NCBI GenBank assembly: GCA_013285425.1
Contig: CP053447.1
Location: 1,246,001-1,310,000 of the forward strand
DNA length: 64,000 nt
DNA from: Ignavibacteriota bacterium
Lineage (GTDB): Bacteria > Bacteroidota > Ignavibacteria > Ignavibacteriales > Ignavibacteriaceae
Direction: 5' to 3'
The position numbers and the translations under genes were made by a program. The notes under the pieces were generated by a model. It was not told where the DNA came from and ran no database searches. It saw only the letters and a program-made list of their open reading frames with translations. This document shows positions 63,721-64,000 of the stretch, in pieces (positions within the stretch are counted from its first letter, which is position 1; each line of letters opens with the position of its first letter).

Positions 63721-64000
63721 TGAAAGACTATTTATTATTTCTGATCATAATTTATTTACTACTTGCTTCAAGTGAAATATACTCCCAATGGATGTCCACT
63801 TCATTAACAGAGATAACGCCTGCATTAGCTCCAAAATATGATACTGCCGGAACAGACCTGTATGCAGGCACCTTTCGAGGAATTTACAAATCGAGTGATA
63901 GTGGTGTTAATTGGGATACGTTATGGGCAGTTCAAACTGATACTCTTGTTTATTGTTTGGCAACAGCTAATGATTGGATTTTTGCCGGAACTAAAAATGG
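63721..64000 (+). CDS. Secreted protein, start only (cut by window end)
   Basis: ATG 63721 has a strong ribosome site (AAAGGAG, 63708-63714) and opens a frame that is still open at base 64000 (93 codons). It begins with a signal peptide (KDYLLFLIIIYLLLASSEIYSQ). Repeats with LYAGTFRGIYKSSDSGVNWDT and IFAGTKNG follow, which look like BNR/sialidase-type propeller blades common in secreted Ignavibacteria proteins. The rest lies outside, so domains and a sorting signal at the end cannot be judged. Spacing to the upstream HAF-repeat gene is 43 bases, so the two may be cotranscribed. Confidence 0.75.

Overview
The window is a low-GC, gene-dense bacterial chromosome segment. It most likely comes from the class Ignavibacteria (Bacteroidota/Chlorobiota group). 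Three things point there: a secreted protein at 62322-63677 ending in a FPNPFNPST-type sorting domain of the type IX secretion kind; a 1,379-residue hybrid two-component regulator with Reg_prop/Y_Y_Y sensor, kinase, receiver and AraC domains; and promoters of the Bacteroidota type (TTG, 19-20 bases, TAnnTTTG), found with exact spacing before glgA, atpD, nuoA and rho. The species cannot be named from sequence alone.

Layout. 1-19 kb holds core genes: tsaD, mltG, an Ig-like lipoprotein, hutI, a SPOR lipoprotein, glgA, gmhB, a surface-protein trio (lipoprotein, outer-membrane barrel, TPR protein), glyA, tatC, a polyprenyl diphosphate synthase, a stress/cyclic-nucleotide pair, a HisA-like isomerase and atpDC. 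19.1-28.2 kb is an accessory island: a type I restriction-modification locus in the order hsdR, hsdS, hsdM, with three foreign genes (four-helix-bundle protein, Fic, AlbA_2/ATPase) between hsdS and hsdM. 28.2-30.9 kb is a minus-strand Fe-S/oxidative-stress cluster headed by an IscR-like regulator with a recognisable IscR operator. 31-41.2 kb is an 11-gene complex I operon (nuoA-D, nuoH-N; no nuoEFG here) read from one promoter. 41.8-54.3 kb is again housekeeping: alr, manC, pyrK-pyrD-folC, rho, a GWxTD protein, pdxA, a methyltransferase, ftsE, adk and tadA. 54.6-64 kb has a LamG-like secreted protein, tRNA-Arg(UCG), a four-domain chorismate mutase/prephenate dehydratase/ACT/DAHP synthase fusion, the hybrid regulator, and two secreted proteins, the last cut by the window end.

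The most unusual part is the restriction island. A small family of palindromic elements built from AAAGATGWCATCTTT arms has entered hsdR twice. One copy (51 nt) is in frame and encodes a 17-residue insert. The other (34 nt) ends the frame and splits off the C-terminal domain; deleting exactly those 34 bases restores one 925-residue HsdR. GAT-phased repeats bound both target-recognition domains of hsdS. The four-helix-bundle gene is enclosed by perfect 16-nt inverted repeats. A diverged remnant of a second hsdM 5' end lies upstream of the AlbA_2 gene, and both fic and hsdM have A-run frameshifts at their 5' ends. The locus therefore looks like a mosaic in active rearrangement or decay. Separate points of interest are the IscR type 1 operator, a superoxide dismutase with two well-supported starts (one adding an RR leader), an IscA-like protein lacking its first cysteine, and an A9-tract frameshift in a lipoprotein signal peptide.
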